64,000 nucleotides of DNA from Ollibium composti (GCF_004801285.1 NZ_SSNY01000015.1:20657-84656), one strand, 5' to 3'; shown: positions 1 through 8,572, numbered from the stretch's first letter. Translations and numbers: made by a program. The notes: generated by a model not told the origin, from the sequence alone.

Positions 1-630
1 CTGCTCATCCTCGTCGTCATCGGCTCGATGTATCTCGGTTTCGCGACAGCTACCGAGGCAGCGGTGTTCGGCGTCATCGGCTCGCTCATCCTCGCCGCCG
101 CGCAGGGTTCGCTGACCTGGGCAAGCTTCGTCGAGAGCCTGATGGGCGCGACGCGCACCTCGGCGATGATCGCGCTGATCCTGTCGGGAGCGTCCTTCCT
201 GTCGCTGTCGATGGGCTTCACCGGCCTGCCGCAGAACCTCGCCGAATGGATCAATTCGCTGCAATTGACGCGGTTCGAGCTTTTGATGGCGCTGTTGGTC
301 TTCTACATCATTCTCGGCTGTTTCCTCGACGGCATTTCCGCCGTGGTACTGACCATCGCGGTGGTCGAACCGATGATCCGCCAGGTCGGCATCGACATCA
401 TCTGGTTCGGCATCTTCATCGTCGTCGTGGTCGAGATGGCGCAGATCACACCGCCGGTCGGCTTCAACCTCTTCGTCATGCAGGGCATGACCGGGCACGA
501 GATGAACTACATCGCCAGAGCCGCCTTCCCGATGTTCCTCATCATGGTGCTGATGGTGTTTATCCTGATCGCCTTTCCAGACCTCGCGACCTGGCTGCCG
601 GAGAATATGCGCCTTGGCCCCGGTGGCTGA
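1..630 (+). CDS. TRAP transporter large permease (DctM-type), 3' part
   Basis: The frame is open from the first base of the window, so the 5' end of the gene lies outside. The visible 209 residues are almost entirely hydrophobic. They carry the C-terminal half of the DctM family, including the EAA-like stretch ATEAAVFGVIGS and the late ITPPVGFNLFVMQG motif that is nearly invariant in TRAP large subunits. The protein should be the inner-membrane translocation subunit of a sodium-driven, binding-protein-dependent organic acid importer. Its small permease and binding protein are presumably upstream. The BASS-family gene follows after 18 bases and is probably co-transcribed. Substrate unknown. 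Confidence 0.9.
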   Translation: MLILVVIGSMYLGFATATEAAVFGVIGSLILAAAQGSLTWASFVESLMGATRTSAMIALILSGASFLSLSMGFTGLPQNLAEWINSLQLTRFELLMALLVFYIILGCFLDGISAVVLTIAVVEPMIRQVGIDIIWFGIFIVVVVEMAQITPPVGFNLFVMQGMTGHEMNYIARAAFPMFLIMVLMVFILIAFPDLATWLPENMRLGPGG

Positions 631-648
631 CCTGGACTGCGCGCAGGC

Positions 649-1587
649 ATGATCGTGGTTCGGCTGCTTGCGGGTGCTGCGCGTCACGGCCGCCTGATCC
701 TGGTGATCGGTCTTGTCGTCGGCATCCTTTTGCCGGGCCTCGCGCTTGCGATGAAGGACTGGATCGCCGAGCTGATCGCCGGCCTGCTGTTCATCGCCGC
801 GCTGCGCGTCGGGCCGCGCCAGGCGGTGGGCGCGCTCGCCGAGGCGCGCGCCTCGCTCGGTCTCGCGCTGGTCTATCAGATCGCTGTCCCCGCAGCGGCC
901 TTGTCCGCCTTCGCGCTTTGCGGCTGGAAAGGCGCGCTGGCGACGGGGCTTATCCTGATGATGGCCGCCTCACCGATCTCCGGCGCGCCGAACCTAGCCA
1001 TCCTGACCGGCAACGACCCCGCGCCGGCGCTGCGTCAGCTCGTCATCGGCACGGCGCTGCTGCCGCTCACCGTGCTGCCTGTCTTCTGGCTGGCGCCGGC
1101 GCTCGGCGAGACGGCCGAGGTGTTGAGGGCGGCAGGCAGGTTGCTCGTCATCATCGGCGCGGCCGCCGGGGCGGCATTCCTCGTGCGCGCCTTTCTCCTC
1201 AAGGCGCCGTCCCGGACCGCGCTCGATGTCATCGACGGCCTCTCGGCGATCGCCATGGCGATCGTCGTCGTCGGGCTGATGTCGGCGGTGGGGCCGGCGC
1301 TGCGTGGCGACCCGGCCCTGCTCGCGGCCGCGCTGGCTGCCGCCTTTATCGGCAATTTCGGATTGCAGATAGCCGCCGCAGTCCTGCTGCGCCGTCTTGC
1401 GCCGGATCGTGCCGTGGCGCCGCTTGCGATCACAGCCGGCAACCGCAACGTAGCCCTGTTCCTGACCGCACTGCCGACGTCCGTTACCGATCCGCTGCTT
1501 CTGTTCATCGGCTGCTATCAGATACCGATGTACCTGACGCCGCTGCTGCTCGGACGGTTCTACCGGAGTCGCGACTCCGAGCGGTGA
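649..1587 (+). CDS. Bile acid:sodium symporter (BASS/SBF) family transporter
   Basis: A 312-residue, very hydrophobic protein with about nine to ten predicted membrane helices, the usual size for bacterial BASS carriers. The late segment ITAGNRNVALFLTALP resembles the conserved GNRN/ALxLA motif of the family, and a Gly/Ser/Pro-rich segment near residue 110 (MMAASPISGAPN) matches the substrate/sodium site region. It follows a TRAP permease gene by 18 bases, so both may serve the same organic-anion pathway. Bacterial relatives carry organic acids such as pantoate or pyruvate, but nothing here fixes the substrate. Confidence 0.75.
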   Translation: MIVVRLLAGAARHGRLILVIGLVVGILLPGLALAMKDWIAELIAGLLFIAALRVGPRQAVGALAEARASLGLALVYQIAVPAAALSAFALCGWKGALATGLILMMAASPISGAPNLAILTGNDPAPALRQLVIGTALLPLTVLPVFWLAPALGETAEVLRAAGRLLVIIGAAAGAAFLVRAFLLKAPSRTALDVIDGLSAIAMAIVVVGLMSAVGPALRGDPALLAAALAAAFIGNFGLQIAAAVLLRRLAPDRAVAPLAITAGNRNVALFLTALPTSVTDPLLLFIGCYQIPMYLTPLLLGRFYRSRDSER

Positions 1588-1733
1588 AGGAAGAGCCGAG
1601 GTCTATGACGCGGGCTTTACCCTTGCGCCAGTAGGCGATGGCCAACCGGCTCTATTCGTCGCTGCTCGGCGTGGTGCGGGTCATTCCCATCCTGTTGCGG
1701 CACTCGAGCGCGCGGCATAGCGACGAGGCGCAA

Positions 1734-1776
1734 CCCGCCTGAAGCGCGGCGCAGCGGCAAGGCGCTTCCAGGCGGG
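1734..1776. terminator. Candidate bidirectional terminator between convergent genes
   Basis: Inverted repeat with arms CCCGCCTGAAGCGC (1734-1747) and GCGCTTCCAGGCGGG (1762-1776). It pairs over 14 positions with a single bulged base and a 14-base loop. It lies between the end of the plus-strand BASS gene and the end of the minus-strand matB. No clear T-tract follows on either strand, so it may be a Rho-type 3' stabiliser rather than an intrinsic terminator. The rest of 1588-1733 contains only a 34-codon frame of no recognisable family. Confidence 0.4.
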
Positions 1777-1782
1777 TGCGGC

Positions 1783-3300
1783 TCAGCGCCGTTGAAACGT
1801 ATCGCCGAAGCGGTCGCGCAGGACGTTCTTCTGCACCTTGCCCATCGTGTTGCGCGGCAGTTCGTCCACCGAGAAGATGCGCTTCGGCTGCTTGAAGCGG
1901 GCGATCTGGTCGTGAATGGCCGCAAGCAGCTTTTCTTCGTGGATGACGCTGCCCTTCTTCGGCACGACGACACCGACGACGCCCTCGCCGAAGTCGGGAT
2001 GCGGCACGCCGATCACCGCCGATTCCAGCACGCCTTCCTGCTCATCCAGTAGCAGTTCCACTTCCTTCGGATAAATGTTGAAGCCGCCGGAAATTATGAG
2101 GTCCTTGGCGCGACCGACGATCTGGACATAGCCGTCTCGGTCGACGGTGACGACGTCGCCGGTGATGAAGAAGCCGTCGTCGCGGAATTCCTCCTTCGTC
2201 TTTTCCGGCATGCGCCAATACCCTTTGAAGACGTTGGGTCCGCGCACTTCGAGCACGCCGGTCTCACCGTTCGGCAGCACCTTCCTCGTCTCCGGATCGA
2301 CGACGCGGATCTCGACGGCGGGTAGCGGGAAGCCCACCGTGCCGGCCCGCCGCTCGCCGTCATAGGGGTTCGACGTGGTCATGTTGGTTTCGGTCATGCC
2401 GTAGCGCTCGAGAATGCGGTGACCGGTGCGGGCCTCGAAGGCGTTGTGCGTCTCGGCCAGAAGCGGCGCGCTACCGGAGGTGAAAAGCCGCATGTGCGAG
2501 ACGAGAGCCTTCGTGAAGCGCGGATCGTCGAGCAGGCGGGTATAGAAGGTCGGCACGCCCATCATCGAGGTCGCCTTCGGCAGCCAACCGATCACCTCGT
2601 CGGTCTTGAAGGAGGGCAGGAAGATCATCGAGCCGCCGGCGAGTAGGATGACGTTACAGGCGACGAACAGGCCGTGCGTGTGGAAGATCGGCAGCGCATG
2701 CAGCAGCACGTCGTTCGCCGTGAAGCGCCATGCCTCGACCAGCGACTTCGCATTGGAGAGCAGGTTGTCGTGCGTCAGCATCGCGCCCTTGGAGCGGCCG
2801 GTGGTGCCGGAAGTGTAGAGGAAGGCGGCGAGGTCGTCGCCCTTGCGCACAGCCGTTTCGAAGCGGTCCGTCTTGCCGGCCGCTTCCGCCGTCAGCGTGC
2901 CCGTGCCGTCGCCGTTCAGCGTCATCAGGCGCGCGCCGGCCTTTTCGGCGATGGGGAGAAGGGCTGCGCTGGAAGCGTCGTCGCAGACGACGAGGCCCGG
3001 TTCGGCGTTGCCGACGAAGTACTCGACCTCGCTCGGCGTGTAGGCGGTGTTGAGCGGCAGGAAGATGGCGCCGGCCTGGATGCAGGCGGCGTAGAGCGCC
3101 AGCGCCTCGGCGCTCTTCTTCACCTGGACCGCGACGCGGTCGCCCGACTTGACGCCCTGATCCCGCAGGACATGGGCGATCCGCGCCGCAAGCCGGATGA
3201 AGGCATCGTACGACAGCGTCGAGCCGTCCTCCAGGAAGAGGAAAGGCCCGGCCTTGCCCTGATGGGGCGCGAACAGCGCATCATAGAGCACGTTTGCCAT
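1783..3300 (-). CDS. matB: Malonyl-CoA synthetase MatB
   Basis: A 505-residue acyl-adenylate-forming enzyme that activates malonate to malonyl-CoA with ATP and CoA. Visible family motifs are the P-loop-like FLYTSGTTGRSKGAMLTH (about residues 160-178), YGMTETNM (about 300), the TGD motif in FFITGDVVTVDRDGY (about 380) and the C-terminal lysine in LPRNTMGKVQKN. The length matches characterised rhizobial MatB. It is the last gene of matPQMAB, 13 bases after matA, which makes the malonate assignment much firmer than sequence alone. The product is decarboxylated by MatA to acetyl-CoA. Confidence 0.95.
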   Translation of the reverse strand: MANVLYDALFAPHQGKAGPFLFLEDGSTLSYDAFIRLAARIAHVLRDQGVKSGDRVAVQVKKSAEALALYAACIQAGAIFLPLNTAYTPSEVEYFVGNAEPGLVVCDDASSAALLPIAEKAGARLMTLNGDGTGTLTAEAAGKTDRFETAVRKGDDLAAFLYTSGTTGRSKGAMLTHDNLLSNAKSLVEAWRFTANDVLLHALPIFHTHGLFVACNVILLAGGSMIFLPSFKTDEVIGWLPKATSMMGVPTFYTRLLDDPRFTKALVSHMRLFTSGSAPLLAETHNAFEARTGHRILERYGMTETNMTTSNPYDGERRAGTVGFPLPAVEIRVVDPETRKVLPNGETGVLEVRGPNVFKGYWRMPEKTKEEFRDDGFFITGDVVTVDRDGYVQIVGRAKDLIISGGFNIYPKEVELLLDEQEGVLESAVIGVPHPDFGEGVVGVVVPKKGSVIHEEKLLAAIHDQIARFKQPKRIFSVDELPRNTMGKVQKNVLRDRFGDTFQRR

Positions 3301-3313
3301 TGTCGCTTCTCCG

Positions 3314-4627
3314 TCAGCTCCGCTCGGGGCCGCTCCGGCCCAGCATGGATTTTATCGCGCGCGTCGTGACCACTTCTGCGCGATGCGCGTACAGTTCGTG
3401 GTTCGTCTCTACCGTGTCGAGGTCGTAGCGGTAATTGACCATGACGCCGCAGGATTGGGCGATGCCTTTTTCCGAAAGGTCCGCGGCGGGATTGATCTTC
3501 TCAAGGCTCGCGCCGTTGCCGAAATGGAAGCGCGCCACCGGATCGAGCGGCAGGTCGTCCGCGCGTTTTGCCCGCACCAGGTATTCGGCGGCGAGCGCGG
3601 CCAGCGCCTTGCCGTGGGGTTTGAGGTCGTCGGCGGATTTCGCTTCGAGGAGTTGTGTGAGCAACACCCGGCGCTGCTCGTCGCCGTCCTTCGCCTGTGC
3701 TTGGCCGCGCATCCAGCGCGTCAGGCCGGGAACCGGCGAAAGCGTGACGAAGGTCTTGAGGTTCGGCAGCGACTGCATCAGGTCGGTCGCGACCTGCTTG
3801 ATGAGGAAATTACCGAAGGAGATGCCGGCCAGGCCCTTCTGGCAATTCGAGATCGAATAGAAGACGGCGGTCGTCGCCTCGTCCGCCGCGATCGGCTGCC
3901 GGTCCTCCGACAAGAGCGCGTCGATCGAGCCGGGAATGCCGGCCGTCAGCGCCACCTCGACGAAGATCAGCGGCTCGTCCGGCATTGCCGGATGGAAGAA
4001 GGCGTAGCATTGCCGATCCGCCGGCTGCAGGCGGCGGCGCAGTTCCTCCCAACTGTTGATGGTGTGGACGGCTTCGTAGGCGATGATCTTTTCCAGGATG
4101 TTGGCCGGCGTCGCCCAGTCGATCGGCCGCAGCACCAGGAAGCCGCGGTTGAACCACGACATGAAAAGATGCTGGAAGTCGAGATCGGCGCGGCGGAAGG
4201 AAGGCGTTTCGTTGACCAGTGAAAGCAGGTCGCCGCGCATCGCGACCAGCCGTCCGGTCGCGCCGGGAAGCCGGTTCAGCCGCCTGAGCAGTTCCTGGCG
4301 CGGCGGCTCCGCTTCCTCGATAAGCCGGGCGAGTGTCGAAGCGTCGGGAGACGCCTTGTAGGCTTGCGCCGCCGTCGCAACCGCGCCGGCGTCGAGGTCG
4401 TGCGCGTCGGTCAGCAGGCGGAAGAAGTCCGCCTTGTCCTCCCGCGTGCCGTTCTCGTAGCGGTCGAGGATAGCGGTGGCGATGGAGAAGCCTGAAGCCT
4501 CGCCGCGCTCCGAAATGAGGGCGGCGCACAGGTCCTCCATCGAGCGCAGGTCGTCGCTTATCGAGCGCGGCGTGCTGCGTTCGAAGATCGTCGCGAGAAG
4601 GTCCTGCAGGAAGCTCGTTCTGCTCAT
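3314..4627 (-). CDS. matA: Malonyl-CoA decarboxylase MatA
   Basis: The enzyme decarboxylates malonyl-CoA to acetyl-CoA. It has 437 residues when started at MSRTSFLQDL. This start is preferred to one 28 codons upstream because its ATG overlaps the matM stop as ATGA at 4624-4627, the same coupling used elsewhere in this operon. Family features include the helical N-terminal region, the stretch ECV-type core FVEVALTAGIPGSIDALL, and YSISNCQKGLAGISFGNFLIKQV. This is followed by LSPVPGLTRWM, the malonyl-CoA decarboxylase catalytic Ser/Pro region, and a C-terminal HFHFGNGA-like segment (ARFHFGNGASLEKIN). Cytoplasmic; translationally coupled to the transporter. Confidence 0.93.
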   Translation of the reverse strand: MSRTSFLQDLLATIFERSTPRSISDDLRSMEDLCAALISERGEASGFSIATAILDRYENGTREDKADFFRLLTDAHDLDAGAVATAAQAYKASPDASTLARLIEEAEPPRQELLRRLNRLPGATGRLVAMRGDLLSLVNETPSFRRADLDFQHLFMSWFNRGFLVLRPIDWATPANILEKIIAYEAVHTINSWEELRRRLQPADRQCYAFFHPAMPDEPLIFVEVALTAGIPGSIDALLSEDRQPIAADEATTAVFYSISNCQKGLAGISFGNFLIKQVATDLMQSLPNLKTFVTLSPVPGLTRWMRGQAQAKDGDEQRRVLLTQLLEAKSADDLKPHGKALAALAAEYLVRAKRADDLPLDPVARFHFGNGASLEKINPAADLSEKGIAQSCGVMVNYRYDLDTVETNHELYAHRAEVVTTRAIKSMLGRSGPERS

Positions 4628-5940
4628 GTACCGGGACCCATCAGGTAGGTCGGCAACCACGTCGCTATCTCCGGGAAGATACAGAGGATGACGATCTCCA
4701 GCATCATGCACAGCACGAAGGGGATCGTGCCCCAGATGATGCGGGTCAGCGGTACGTCGGGCGCGATGGAGTTGACGATGTAGATGTTGAGGCCCACCGG
4801 CGGATGGATCAGGCCGATCTCCATGTTGATGGTGATGATGACGCCGAACCAGATTGGATCGAACCCTGCCGCGGTGATGATCGGCAGCAGGATCGGCGCC
4901 GTCATCAGGATCACCGCCGCCGGCGGAATGAAGAAGCCGCAGACGAGCAGGAAGATGTTGATCATGAACATCAGCACCCAGCGGTTGACTTCCATCTCGG
5001 CGATGGCCTGCGCCAGCGTCTGGGTGAGGTAGAGCGAGGTCAGCATGTAGCCGAACAGCACGGCGGCCGCGATGATCATCAGGATCATGACGCTTTCACG
5101 GGTGGTGTCGCGCAGGATCTGCCACCAGTCTGTCGGCCGCCACATCCTGTAGATCATGATGGCGAGAAGCACGCAAAGCGCGGCGCCCACGCCGGCCGCC
5201 TCCGACGGCGTGGCGACGCCGCCGTAGAGCACGTACATGACGCCGATCACGATCGCCAGGAAGGGCGCGATTTTCGGGATCGACTCGAATTTCTGCTTCC
5301 AGGTGTAGCGGAAGTCCGCGGCATAGGCGCGGAAGCCGCGCTTCCACAGCAGGAAGATGGTCCACAGCATGAACAGGCCAGTCAGCATCAGGCCGGGAAA
5401 GACGCCGGCCAGGAACAGCCGCCCGATCGAGGTTTCGGTGGCGATGCCGTAGAGGATGAAGGTGATCGACGGCGGAATCAGGATGCCGAGCGTGCCGCCG
5501 GCGCAGATCGAGCCGGTCGCGACGTCGTCCGGATAGCCGCGGCGGCGCATTTCGGGGATGCCCATGCGGCCGATGGCGGCGCAGGTCGCCGGCGAGGAGC
5601 CGGTGAGTGCGGCGAACAGCGCGCAGGCCCCGAGATTGGAGATGACTAGCCCGCCGGGCAGCCGGTAGAGCCATCGGTCGAGCGCCTCGTAGAGGTCTCG
5701 GCCGGCGGGCGAGGAGCCGATGGCGGCGCCCATCATGACGAACATCGGGATCGAGACGAGGGTGAAGTCGTTGAGGCCGCCGTAAAAGGTCTCGGCGGCG
5801 ACGTTGAGCGCGCCGAAGCCTTCGAAGACGGCGATGAAGACGAGCGCGATGGCGCCCAGCCCGAACGCCACCGGGGCGCCCGAGAGCAGCACGAGGAGCG
5901 TGACGACAAGGACGATGCCGCCTTCGATTGCCGGGTTCAT
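4624..5940 (-). CDS. matM: Malonate TRAP transporter large permease MatM
   Basis: A 438-residue DctM-family membrane protein with about 12 hydrophobic segments. It has the conserved SIPMFVMMGAAIGSS, ILIPPSITFILYG and LIHPPVGLNIYIVNS motifs. It is the ion-coupled translocation subunit of the malonate TRAP importer, working with MatQ and the periplasmic MatP. ATGA overlaps join it to matQ upstream (5937-5940) and matA downstream (4624-4627), so uptake and activation are produced together. The malonate specificity rests on the operon context and on the rhizobial matPQMAB precedent. Confidence 0.93.
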   Translation of the reverse strand: MNPAIEGGIVLVVTLLVLLSGAPVAFGLGAIALVFIAVFEGFGALNVAAETFYGGLNDFTLVSIPMFVMMGAAIGSSPAGRDLYEALDRWLYRLPGGLVISNLGACALFAALTGSSPATCAAIGRMGIPEMRRRGYPDDVATGSICAGGTLGILIPPSITFILYGIATETSIGRLFLAGVFPGLMLTGLFMLWTIFLLWKRGFRAYAADFRYTWKQKFESIPKIAPFLAIVIGVMYVLYGGVATPSEAAGVGAALCVLLAIMIYRMWRPTDWWQILRDTTRESVMILMIIAAAVLFGYMLTSLYLTQTLAQAIAEMEVNRWVLMFMINIFLLVCGFFIPPAAVILMTAPILLPIITAAGFDPIWFGVIITINMEIGLIHPPVGLNIYIVNSIAPDVPLTRIIWGTIPFVLCMMLEIVILCIFPEIATWLPTYLMGPGT

Positions 5941-6482
5941 GCGGGCACTCCCCCTTGGCTGGCACCGGCGTCATGGCCGCCGGCGGACGGGAAGGGCGGT
6001 TCGCGCCCGGTGGCGAGGCTATAGAGGTCGACGACATATTGCAGCGTCAGGATAGCGAAGCCGACCGGCATGGAGGCGAAGGGAATCCACAGCCGCGCCC
6101 GCCACATCGTGTCGGAAACCCAGTTGCCGTCCCAGGCCTCCCACCAGTAGAGGCAGGCGAACATGGTCATCGCAGCGGAAAAGGCGAGCGACAGGATAGC
6201 TGAGAACAGCGCAAGCCGGAATTTCCCGACCGGCCCCATGTAGTGCGGCAGGATGTCGACGTTGACGTGACCGCGCGTCAAAAGCACGTAGGGGCTGCCG
6301 AGGAAGGTCGCGGCGACGATCGAATAGGTGGTGAAATCGGTCTGCCAGATCGTGTTGGAGCCAAGCACGAAGCGTACGAAGACCATCTGGCACACGACGA
6401 CGACGCCGGCCGTGATGAGGGCTGCGGCAGAAAAGCCGCAAAGCGTCGAGATCAGCCTGACCGTTCGGATGAATCTGTCCAT
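5937..6482 (-). CDS. matQ: Malonate TRAP transporter small permease MatQ
   Basis: A 181-residue DctQ-type small membrane subunit with four predicted helices. It carries the family pattern FVRFVLGSNTIWQTDFTTYSIVAATFLGSPYVLLTRGHVNVD. The start is MDRFIRTVRL; the longer open frame upstream reads through a palindromic repeat and encodes low-complexity Pro/Gly sequence. The gene lies about 199 bases downstream of matP, an unusual gap in this tight operon that is filled by the repeat at 6521-6609. Its stop overlaps the matM start. It bridges the binding protein and MatM in the inner membrane. Confidence 0.9.
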   Translation of the reverse strand: MDRFIRTVRLISTLCGFSAAALITAGVVVVCQMVFVRFVLGSNTIWQTDFTTYSIVAATFLGSPYVLLTRGHVNVDILPHYMGPVGKFRLALFSAILSLAFSAAMTMFACLYWWEAWDGNWVSDTMWRARLWIPFASMPVGFAILTLQYVVDLYSLATGREPPFPSAGGHDAGASQGGVPA

Positions 6483-6520
6483 GGATTCCAGCCTGGGTTG
6501 TGGGAGTTGGCGTTTATGAC

Positions 6521-6609
6521 CCCCACCCCTAACCCCTCCCCGCAAGGGGGAGGGGGACTTGGGCGCGGCAGCTTCCCCTCCCCCTTGAGGGGAGGGGTTA
6601 GGGGTGGGG
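6521..6609. repeat. Palindromic REP-like element between matP and matQ
   Basis: Perfect 21-base outer arms (6521-6541 and 6589-6609), rich in CCCCACCCCTAACCCC, plus an inner near-perfect inverted repeat (6543-6557 with 6574-6587). The sequence would form a very stable hairpin in the mat transcript. Highly similar C/G-tract palindromes, whose shadow translation gives PTPNPSPQGGG, are abundant between genes in rhizobia and relatives. It lies directly 3' of the binding-protein gene and could cap the matP mRNA. Confidence 0.85.
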
Positions 6610-6681
6610 TACGGCAGGTGTTCGCAACGCGAGCACCTGCCTGCTAACGGAAAGAGCGACCGAATAGGACTTGCTCCCACC

Positions 6682-7677
6682 TCACTTCACGGCGAGCGCC
6701 TCGTCGATCAGCTTCTGGCCGTCCGGCACTTCCTTGGCGAAGTCCTTGTAGGAGCTCTCCTTGGCGACCGCGATCCAGGCGTCGTATTCCTCCGGCGTCA
6801 TGGTGACGACCTCGACGCCGTGGTCCTTGAAGGCCTTGACCATCTTGTCGTCGAGCTTGAGAGCCTCGGCGGCGAAGAATTCCTGCGCCTTCTTCGAAGC
6901 CTTCATCAGCACGTCCTGCTGCTCCTTCGACAGGTTGTCGAAGCTCTTCTTGGACATCAGCACCGGCTCGTACATGAACCACAGTGCATTGTCGCCGGGC
7001 GCGGTGATGCACTTGACCTGCTCGTAGAGGCGGTACGACACGAAGCTCGCCGAGCTCGTGTCCGTCGCATCGGCGACGCCGGTCTGCAAGGCGTTGTAGA
7101 CCTCGTTCGAGGCGATGGAGACGATCGAGCCGCCGGCAGCCTGCCACATGGCGGCGAAGGTCGGGCCGGCGGAGCGGATCTTCAACCCCTTCATGTCCTC
7201 AGGCTTGTGGATGCAGCCTTGCTTCGACGCGACCGCACCGGCCAGCCAGGCATCGGCGAGCACGATGGCGCCGGCGTCCTCGATCTTGGCCTTGATCGCC
7301 TTCATGAACGGGGACTCGTTGAGACGCTGCGCCCGCTCGTGGTTCCTGACCAGACCCGGCATCAGCGTTGCACCGAATTCGCGCACGCGACCGCTGGCGT
7401 AGTCGAGCGGGAAGGACGTGATGTCGAGCTGGCCCTTGATGAGAGCGTTCCACTGGTCCTTCGCCTTGAACAGCGAGGCGCCCGGATAGACCTGGATGTC
7501 GAGGTCGACGTTGGCGGCCTTGGCTTCCTTGGCGATGATCTGCACCATCTCGTCGCGCGGGTCGCCCTTGCCGCCGGGGAACTGGTGCGAGGCCTTCAGC
7601 GTGACGGCACCGGCGCCGCCGGCCAAAGCGAGTGAGAGGCCGGCGGCGGTCGCCAGCTTTGCGATACTGGATTTCAT
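6682..7677 (-). CDS. matP: Malonate-binding periplasmic protein MatP (TRAP DctP)
   Basis: A 331-residue DctP-family solute-binding protein with a clear Sec signal peptide (MKSSIAKLATAAGLSLALAG, cleavage near AGA-V). The family signature GLKIRSAGPTFAAMW, with its carboxylate-binding Arg, and the NEVYNALQTGVADATD segment are visible. It captures malonate in the periplasm for MatQM. A good ribosome site (GGGAGG) precedes the ATG. It is the first gene of the operon and is transcribed from the promoter at 7735-7762 beside the MatR operator. The DctP assignment is certain; the ligand is inferred from the operon. Confidence 0.93.
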   Translation of the reverse strand: MKSSIAKLATAAGLSLALAGGAGAVTLKASHQFPGGKGDPRDEMVQIIAKEAKAANVDLDIQVYPGASLFKAKDQWNALIKGQLDITSFPLDYASGRVREFGATLMPGLVRNHERAQRLNESPFMKAIKAKIEDAGAIVLADAWLAGAVASKQGCIHKPEDMKGLKIRSAGPTFAAMWQAAGGSIVSIASNEVYNALQTGVADATDTSSASFVSYRLYEQVKCITAPGDNALWFMYEPVLMSKKSFDNLSKEQQDVLMKASKKAQEFFAAEALKLDDKMVKAFKDHGVEVVTMTPEEYDAWIAVAKESSYKDFAKEVPDGQKLIDEALAVK

Positions 7678-7734
7678 TGTTTCCTCCCTGCGGACTGTCG
7701 CCGCATGTCGTTTGTACTCCTCCGTACGCCTGTC

Positions 7735-7762
7735 ACTCTAACCCACATGCACTCTAAGTCAA
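7735..7762 (-). promoter_or_regulatory. Sigma-70-type promoter of matPQMAB
   Basis: Read on the minus strand, a -35 box TTGACT (7762-7757) is followed by 16 bases and a -10 box TAGAGT (7740-7735). Transcription would start near 7728, about 50 bases before the matP ATG. The MatR operator sits immediately upstream of the -35 box, the position expected for an activator. Confidence 0.6.
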
Positions 7763-7765
7763 CTT

Positions 7766-7779
7766 TCTTGTATACAAGA
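7766..7779. promoter_or_regulatory. MatR operator
   Basis: Perfect 14-bp palindrome TCTTGTATACAAGA. From memory, the published MatR site of Rhizobium leguminosarum bv. trifolii is TCTTGTATACACGA, centred near -46.5. Here 12 of 14 bases agree, and the centre is about 44 to 47 bp upstream of the predicted matP start point. The site lies in the divergent matP-matR gap. Confidence 0.8.
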
Positions 7780-7792
7780 TCGTTATTGATGA

Positions 7793-8572
7793 ATGCAGAT
7801 GGTTGATCTACGATCGGGTATGGTTTTGAGAAGCGCCGACAGGGTCAGGGAAGAGCTGGAGCAGGCGATCATGGCCGCCGAGTTCGCCGAGGGCGAGCGC
7901 CTCGACGAGGTGACGCTGTCGGCCCGCTTCGCGGTTTCGCGTACGCCGGTTCGCGAAGCCCTGCACGGGCTCGCCGCCTCCGGCCTCGTCGAGACGATCC
8001 CGCGACGGGGCGCCTTCGTGCGATATCCGAGCTTCATCAAGCTGGTCGAGATGTTCGACGTGATGGCCGAACTGGAGGCCATGTGCGGACGGCTGGCCGC
8101 GCGCCGCATTACGCCTGAAGAACTGGAGCGCCTGGAGGAGGCGGCGGTCGCCTGCGAAAGGGCGATGGAGAAGGGCGATGCCGACGATTACTATCGCGAG
8201 AACGAACGGTTTCACCACGTTCTCTACCAGGCAAGCGGCAACTCGTACCTCGCCGGGGAAGCGTCGAAGCTGCACAAGCGGCTGCAGCCGTTCCGGCGGC
8301 TCCAGCTCCGTGTGCGCGGGCGGCTTCAGCAGTCGATGCGGGAGCATCGCCAGGTCCAGGACGCCATAGTGAAGGGCGACGCCGAGCGCGCCGCCGATGT
8401 GCTGCGTGGCCATATCGCCATTCAAGGTGAGAACCTCAGGGACCTGATGGCGAATTTCGCCAAGCAGCAGGCCGGGACGGCGGCACGGAGCCAGAGCGCG
8501 TCTCCCGAAAGTGGGACCCGGTTTCGGGACAAAGACATGCGTAAGATCAGGAACCCGGAGCGTGCCGAGTGA
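7793..8572 (+). CDS. matR: GntR-family (FCD) regulator of malonate use, MatR
   Basis: A 259-residue GntR/FadR-subfamily regulator. The N-terminal winged helix contains GERLDEVTLSARFAVSRTPVREALHGLAASGLVETIPRRGAFV (about residues 35-78), and an all-helical FCD effector domain follows. It is divergent from matPQMAB, and known rhizobial MatR activates that operon in response to malonate. The start is uncertain: ATGs at 7793, 7799 and 7820 are in frame and none has a strong Shine-Dalgarno. The last 25 or so residues (from about 8498) are read out of a palindromic repeat and look like an acquired tail rather than conserved FCD sequence. Confidence 0.88.
   Translation: MQMVDLRSGMVLRSADRVREELEQAIMAAEFAEGERLDEVTLSARFAVSRTPVREALHGLAASGLVETIPRRGAFVRYPSFIKLVEMFDVMAELEAMCGRLAARRITPEELERLEEAAVACERAMEKGDADDYYRENERFHHVLYQASGNSYLAGEASKLHKRLQPFRRLQLRVRGRLQQSMREHRQVQDAIVKGDAERAADVLRGHIAIQGENLRDLMANFAKQQAGTAARSQSASPESGTRFRDKDMRKIRNPERAE
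8503..8529. repeat. Rhizobial palindromic repeat overlapping the matR 3' end
   Basis: The stem TCCCGAAA / TTTCGGGA flanks an 11-base centre and is followed by ACAAAGACATGCGTAAGA. This matches the common palindromic repeat family of Mesorhizobium and Sinorhizobium intergenic regions as I remember it. Here the repeat lies inside the matR reading frame. Confidence 0.65.

Noticed and set aside
1638..1742. A 34-codon plus-strand frame (MANRLYSSLLG...) after the BASS gene
   Set aside because: It has no ribosome site and no recognisable family, and it runs into the candidate terminator; too weak to call.
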